Shown here: positions 6,479 to 10,046 of the stretch, piece by piece
Numbering within the stretch: position 1 is the stretch's first letter
Layout: every line of letters starts with the position of its first letter
Assembly (NCBI GenBank): GCA_016301965.1
Contig: JAEDOO010000061.1
Location: 1 to 10,046, forward strand
Length of the DNA: 10,046 bases
Direction: 5' to 3'
Source of the DNA: Lachnospiraceae bacterium
Lineage (GTDB): Bacteria > Bacillota > Clostridia > Lachnospirales > Lachnospiraceae
Position numbers and translations under genes: made by a program
Notes under the pieces: model-generated
What the model saw: the letters and a program-made list of their open reading frames with translations, nothing else
Database searches by the model: none
What the model was told of the DNA's origin: nothing

Positions 6479-7921
6479 ATGAGCAAACAGTATGAAACGG
6501 TCATCGGTCTGGAGGTACATGTAGAGCTGGCGACCAGAACAAAAATCTTCTGCGGATGCTCCACAGCTTTCGGAGGGGCGCCTAATACCCATACCTGTCC
6601 GGTATGTACCGGTATGCCCGGTTCTCTGCCGGTATTGAACAAACGTGTTGTTGAACTGGCTCTGGCGGTAGGACTTGCCACCAACTGTCAGATCAATCAG
6701 TATTGTAAATTTGACCGGAAGAATTATTTCTATCCGGATAATCCCCAGAATTACCAGATTTCCCAGCTGTATCTGCCCATCTGTCACGACGGCGGTGTGG
6801 AGATCGAGACTCCCGAGGGCGGTAAAAAAATTATCGGTATTCACGAGATTCATATGGAAGAAGATGCCGGAAAACTGATTCACGATGACTGGGAAGACTG
6901 TTCTCTGGTAGATTTTAACCGAAGCGGTGTGCCTCTGATTGAGATCGTATCTGAACCTGATATGAGAAGTGCTGAGGAGGTTATTGCTTACCTTGATAAA
7001 TTGCGCCTGATCATTCAGTATCTGGGAGCTTCGGACTGTAAGCTGCAGGAAGGTTCCATGCGTGCCGATGTCAATCTGTCCGTGCGTGAAGCAGGAGCAA
7101 AAGAATTCGGTACCCGTACAGAGATGAAAAACCTGAATTCCTTTAAGGCCATTGCACGAGCCATCGAAGGCGAAAAAGCCCGCCAGATCGATCTGATCGA
7201 GGCAGGAAAACCGGTTATTCAGGAGACAAGACGCTGGGACGATACCAAAGAGTACTCCTACGCTATGCGTTCTAAAGAGGATGCGCAGGATTATCGTTAC
7301 TTCCCGGATCCGGATCTGGTGCCGGTGATCATTTCCGATGAAATGATTGATGCTACGAAGGCCCGTCAGCCGGAATTCAGAGATGAAAAGATGGCCCGCT
7401 ACATGGAAGAATTTGGGCTTCCTGCCTACGATGCGGATATTTTGACCGGAACCAAGAAGCTGGCGGATATTTTTGAGGCAACCACGGCCATTTGCCACAA
7501 TCCGAAGAAAGTATCCAACTGGCTTATGGTGGAGACCATGCGTCTGTTAAAAGACCGGGAGATGGATGCGGACAAGATCCGTTTCTCTCCGGAACATCTG
7601 GCAGCTCTGATCCAGCTCACAGAAGAGGGAACCATCAACAGTTCTGTGGCTAAGGAAGTGTTCGAACATGTCTTTGATGAAGATGTGGATCCACAGGCTT
7701 ACGTGGAAGAACACGGACTGAAGATGGATAATGACTCGGATGCGCTGACTTCCACCATTGAAGAGATCGTGGCGGCTAATCCTCAGTCTGTGGCGGACTA
7801 TAAGGCCGGTAAGAAGAAAGCAGTGGGCTTCCTTGTGGGACAGACCATGAAGGCTACCCAAGGGAAAGCTAATCCGGCAATGATCAATAAGATTTTGACG
7901 GAGATTCTCGATAAAATGTGA
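6479..7921 (+). CDS. gatB: Asp-tRNA(Asn)/Glu-tRNA(Gln) amidotransferase subunit B
   Basis: GatB binds the mischarged tRNA, activates its side-chain carboxylate with ATP and uses ammonia from GatA to form the amide. The 480-residue protein is of normal length. The N-terminal motif IGLEVHVEL (9-17) carries the Glu and His of the metal and phosphate site. Four cysteines (C25, C27, C40, C43) form the zinc-binding knuckle, which is present here but is lost in some relatives such as staphylococci. Further motifs are KFDRKNYFYPDNPQNYQISQ (about 77-96), EDAGKLIHD and FNRSGVPLIEIVSEPDMRS. The C-terminal YqeY-like tail (about 330-480), which contacts tRNA, ends with VGFLVGQTMKATQGKANP. The ribosome binding site GGGGTGGAG lies within the last codons of gatA. 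It is the last gene of the plus-strand set and is followed by a strong hairpin. Confidence 0.98.
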   Translation: MSKQYETVIGLEVHVELATRTKIFCGCSTAFGGAPNTHTCPVCTGMPGSLPVLNKRVVELALAVGLATNCQINQYCKFDRKNYFYPDNPQNYQISQLYLPICHDGGVEIETPEGGKKIIGIHEIHMEEDAGKLIHDDWEDCSLVDFNRSGVPLIEIVSEPDMRSAEEVIAYLDKLRLIIQYLGASDCKLQEGSMRADVNLSVREAGAKEFGTRTEMKNLNSFKAIARAIEGEKARQIDLIEAGKPVIQETRRWDDTKEYSYAMRSKEDAQDYRYFPDPDLVPVIISDEMIDATKARQPEFRDEKMARYMEEFGLPAYDADILTGTKKLADIFEATTAICHNPKKVSNWLMVETMRLLKDREMDADKIRFSPEHLAALIQLTEEGTINSSVAKEVFEHVFDEDVDPQAYVEEHGLKMDNDSDALTSTIEEIVAANPQSVADYKAGKKKAVGFLVGQTMKATQGKANPAMINKILTEILDKM

Positions 7922-7939
7922 TGCAGATCGCGGTATCAG

Positions 7940-7981
7940 GAACCGGCTGATTTTCGTTCATTCACGAAAATCAGCCGGTTC
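7940..7981 (+). terminator. Hairpin terminator between the convergent gatB and CdaR-like genes
   Basis: A perfect 18-bp inverted repeat has arms 7940-7957 and 7964-7981 and a six-base loop TCATTC. It is followed on the plus strand only by TTATT, and on the minus strand by no T-run, so termination may rely on the very stable stem. It lies 18 bases after the gatB stop and 24 bases beyond the stop of the minus-strand gene, which suits a shared terminator or 3'-end protector. Confidence 0.75.
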
Positions 7982-7998
7982 TTATTCACGAAAATCAG
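7960..7998 (+). repeat. 15-base direct repeat overlapping the gatB terminator
   Basis: ATTCACGAAAATCAG occurs at 7960-7974 (loop end and right arm of the hairpin) and again at 7984-7998. The second copy can also pair with the left arm over 11 bases (ACGAAAATCAG), so two alternative hairpins are possible. It may be a remnant of a local duplication. Confidence 0.85.
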
Positions 7999-8005
7999 AT
8001 GGCTT

Positions 8006-9076
8006 TTAGTTTTGATAGTGAAGATATGCCCGTACCAGCAGAGCAACTTTCACCATCAAGGCGTCGTCAAATGTTCTGAGATCCAATCCAGTTTCTTTCT
8101 GGATCTTGTCCAGTCGATAGATCAGCGTATTCCTGTGAATATACAGTTTTCTTGCTGTTTCTGAAGTATTCAGGTTGTTTTCAAAAAACTTTTCTACAAG
8201 ATTCAACGTCTCATCGTCAAAGATTTCCGGCAGATCTCCGCCAAAAACTTCCTGCAGATAAATCTGGCATAAAGGTTTCGGCAGCTGATAGATCAATCGT
8301 CCGATACCCAGGCTGGAATATGCATTCACCTTGCGGTCCGTATAAAAAATTTTTCCGATTTCCAGGGCAGCCAAAGCTTCCTGCATGGCCTGAGGAAGTT
8401 TGCGTATATCTTCGACAACCGTGCTGTGGGCAACTCTGGCATTGCAGAGTGCCTCCATACTGAGCATATCCACCAGAGTTTCTGCAACATCCAGAAGATC
8501 TTCGCTGTTCTGGGAAGGAGCCGGAATTAACAGTGACAATTGTGTCTCGGTAAGTGAGATCAGATAATTTTGTCCGGATTCCGGATAAATGCTACGTATG
8601 GTCTGCTGCACATTCTGATCATAGGGAGATTCTGTTTCTATGGCATATACCACACGGGGCAGAGCGGGATCCAGATGAAGCCGTGTGGCCGTGGCCGTGA
8701 TATCCCGACCGGCTAATTCTCCGCGAAGAAGTCCGGCAAAGAAAGAAGCACGATCCAGTCCATCCTTTCCTCCGGAAAGAGCCAGAGCGAACTGACCGGC
8801 TGCCAGTCTGCCTACAACATCCATGTTTTCGGCACAGGAGGTCATGGTCAGGATGCCAAGAATCTGATCTCTGTTCTCAAGTCGGAAAAACCATAGTCCG
8901 CTGTCATAGCGGCAGATATCTTCGTCGGAAAGAAAAGTGGTAAGCTTTTCAGGAGAAATCTGTGGTTGTTCATCTGTTGATATTTTCAGCTGGCCATCTG
9001 TCTGATAATAGGCGATCTGTGCGCCGGTAACGGTTTTGATCTGCTGCAGCTGAGCCAGTAACTGTGCTTGTGTCAT
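8006..9076 (-). CDS. CdaR/PucR-type transcriptional regulator (sugar diacid regulator-like)
   Basis: This 356-residue protein ends in the helix-turn-helix typical of CdaR/PucR regulators, at about 293-352. The helix region reads NNLNTSETARKLYIHRNTLI, followed by YRLDKIQKETGLDLRTFDDA. A GGDEF-like middle domain without catalytic motifs is likely at about 140-260. The N terminus (TVTGAQIAYYQTDGQL) resembles a small PAS/GAF-type sensor. Members of this group activate uptake or breakdown genes for sugar acids, purines or related compounds, but the ligand here is unknown. The gene lies directly downstream of an MsmX/UgpC-type transporter ATPase gene on the same strand, which suggests a carbohydrate link. 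Start choice: a GTG at 9124 lies inside the preceding terminator hairpin. ATG 9085 and 9082 are possible, but ATG 9076 has AAAGGA eight bases upstream and gives the usual N terminus. No clear promoter is seen between the terminator and the start, so read-through from the ATPase gene may feed it. Confidence 0.88.
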   Translation of the reverse strand: MTQAQLLAQLQQIKTVTGAQIAYYQTDGQLKISTDEQPQISPEKLTTFLSDEDICRYDSGLWFFRLENRDQILGILTMTSCAENMDVVGRLAAGQFALALSGGKDGLDRASFFAGLLRGELAGRDITATATRLHLDPALPRVVYAIETESPYDQNVQQTIRSIYPESGQNYLISLTETQLSLLIPAPSQNSEDLLDVAETLVDMLSMEALCNARVAHSTVVEDIRKLPQAMQEALAALEIGKIFYTDRKVNAYSSLGIGRLIYQLPKPLCQIYLQEVFGGDLPEIFDDETLNLVEKFFENNLNTSETARKLYIHRNTLIYRLDKIQKETGLDLRTFDDALMVKVALLVRAYLHYQN

Positions 9077-9100
9077 ATGCATCATCCTTTGCCTTATACT

Positions 9101-9135
9101 AAAAAATGGGGTTGTGATGTTCACAACCCCATTTT
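9101..9135 (-). terminator. Intrinsic terminator after the msmX/ugpC-type gene
   Basis: A perfect 15-bp inverted repeat (arms 9121-9135 and 9103-9117, loop of three bases) is followed on the minus strand by a run of six T, four of which also belong to the stem. It begins 12 bases after the ATPase stop codon. It ends only about 25 bases before the preferred start of the downstream regulator, so partial read-through would set how much regulator mRNA is made. On the plus strand it also forms a hairpin, with a weaker T-run. Confidence 0.88.
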
Positions 9136-9147
9136 AACACATAGGAA

Positions 9148-10046
9148 TTAGTATGTGATAGAAAGTTCTGTTTCTTTGTCAAAGAAATGAGTCATCTTCA
9201 TATCCAGAGCAAATTTAACAGTGTCGCCCATCTTGGAAGAAGTATGCGGATCAACACGTGCTGTACACGGATTGTTCTCCAGATCGAAGTACAGGAATAC
9301 TTCAGCACCCAGAAGCTCATATACGTTAACTTTTGCTTCGATGGTAGCGTTGCTTGCTGCAACAACTTCCGGATCATCGGAGATGTTCTCCGGACGGATA
9401 CCCATAACAACTGTCTTTCCGTCGTAACCCTTCTCCAGAAGAACTTTAGCTTTGTCAGCCGGAGCTTTCAGAGTGTACGGTCCAACTTTCAGATCAACAC
9501 CGTTGCCGTTTTTAACTACAGTAACATCGATGAAGTTCATCTGCGGAGAACCGATAAATCCGGCAACAAACAGGTTGATCGGGTTATCGTACAGAGTCTG
9601 CGGAGTATCTACCTGCTGAACAACACCGTCTTTCATAACAACGATTCTGGTACCCAGAGTCATAGCCTCTGTCTGGTCATGTGTTACATAGATGATGGTA
9701 GCTTTCAGTCTGTCATGCAGTTTGGAAATCTCGGTACGCATCTGTACACGAAGTTTTGCATCCAGGTTGGACAGCGGCTCGTCCATCAGGAATACCTTCG
9801 GGGAACGAACGATAGCACGTCCCATAGCAACACGCTGTCTCTGACCACCGGACAGAGCCTTCGGTTTACGATCAAGCAGTTTCTCCAGGTCAAGGATCTT
9901 AGCTGCGTTGCGAACAGCTTTGTCGATCTCGTCCTTCGGAACTTTTCTCAGTTTCAGACCGAATGCCATGTTGTCATATACGGTCATATGCGGATACAGA
10001 GCGTAGTTCTGGAATACCATTGCGATATCACGATCCTTCGGCTCTA
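9148..10046 (-). CDS. Carbohydrate ABC transporter ATP-binding protein, MsmX/UgpC/MalK type (5' end outside window)
   Basis: This is the last 298 residues of the ATPase that powers binding-protein-dependent sugar uptake at the inner face of the membrane. The frame stays open to the window edge (EPKDRDIAMVFQNYALYPHM), so the ATG at 10020 is internal and the Walker A motif is off-window. Visible are the Q-loop (VFQNYALYPHMTVYDN), the ABC signature LSGGQRQRVAMGRA, Walker B with catalytic Glu (VFLMDEPLSNLDAKL), the switch His (YVTHDQTEAMTLG) and a C-terminal MalK-like TOBE/OB regulatory domain (about the last 120 residues, with MGIRPENI). In Firmicutes one such ATPase often serves several sugar permeases, which fits its position here without permease genes in view. 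The closest named relatives are MsmX and UgpC, and the substrate cannot be told from the ATPase alone. A terminator follows its stop codon. Confidence 0.95.
   Translation of the reverse strand, partial: EPKDRDIAMVFQNYALYPHMTVYDNMAFGLKLRKVPKDEIDKAVRNAAKILDLEKLLDRKPKALSGGQRQRVAMGRAIVRSPKVFLMDEPLSNLDAKLRVQMRTEISKLHDRLKATIIYVTHDQTEAMTLGTRIVVMKDGVVQQVDTPQTLYDNPINLFVAGFIGSPQMNFIDVTVVKNGNGVDLKVGPYTLKAPADKAKVLLEKGYDGKTVVMGIRPENISDDPEVVAASNATIEAKVNVYELLGAEVFLYFDLENNPCTARVDPHTSSKMGDTVKFALDMKMTHFFDKETELSITY

Noticed and set aside
6107..7498. A 463-codon open frame on the minus strand across gatA and gatB
   Set aside because: It is fully antisense to two strongly conserved genes with intact catalytic motifs, has no family-like motifs and no ribosome binding site that I can see, and is explained by codon bias of the sense strand.
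1..10046. Mobile elements, CRISPR arrays, tRNA or rRNA genes
   Set aside because: No transposase, integrase, regularly spaced repeat, cloverleaf or rRNA segment was recognised. The genes are ordinary chromosomal ones of normal length.

Overview
The window looks like chromosome of a Gram-positive anaerobe of the Clostridia, most likely Lachnospiraceae. This is inferred from the gene content: a Bacillus-type glutamine synthetase followed by an ANTAR regulator, a GatCAB amidotransferase, an MsmX/UgpC-type sugar ABC ATPase next to a CdaR/PucR-type regulator, strong GGAGG ribosome binding sites and roughly balanced base composition. No mobile element, CRISPR array, rRNA or tRNA gene was seen. The species cannot be named from the sequence alone.

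Left part (1-2498, plus strand): the 3' end of an aldehyde dehydrogenase gene closes with an intrinsic terminator. The gap up to glnA holds two candidate sigma-A promoters. The nearer one is near-consensus and lies exactly where a naive longest-ORF call would place the first codons of glnA, so glnA should start at 571. glnA is followed by a gene for an ANTAR RNA-binding regulator whose receiver domain has lost its phosphorylation site. The pair probably forms a nitrogen-control unit.

Middle part (2499-7921, plus strand): dapF (lysine and cell-wall precursor synthesis), then an unrecognised membrane-anchored zinc-ribbon protein with a duplicated extracytoplasmic motif, then gatC-gatA-gatB, which encode the enzyme that corrects mischarged Glu-tRNA(Gln) and/or Asp-tRNA(Asn). 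Spacing is short and no terminator is visible between glnA and gatB, so read-through across the set is possible. A perfect 18-bp hairpin closes gatB, with an extra copy of part of its right arm just beyond it.

Right part (8006-10046, minus strand, convergent to gatB): an MsmX/UgpC-type ATPase gene, cut by the window edge, is followed by an intrinsic terminator and then by a CdaR/PucR-type regulator gene. The terminator hairpin covers the most upstream possible start of the regulator, so a start at 9076 is preferred. The regulator may sense a sugar or sugar acid linked to the transporter.

Most of the window is core metabolism. The most unusual items are the degenerate receiver-ANTAR protein, the zinc-ribbon membrane protein placed among housekeeping genes, and the overlap of signals and start codons at glnA and the CdaR-like gene. 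I did not find a convincing new multi-gene system.
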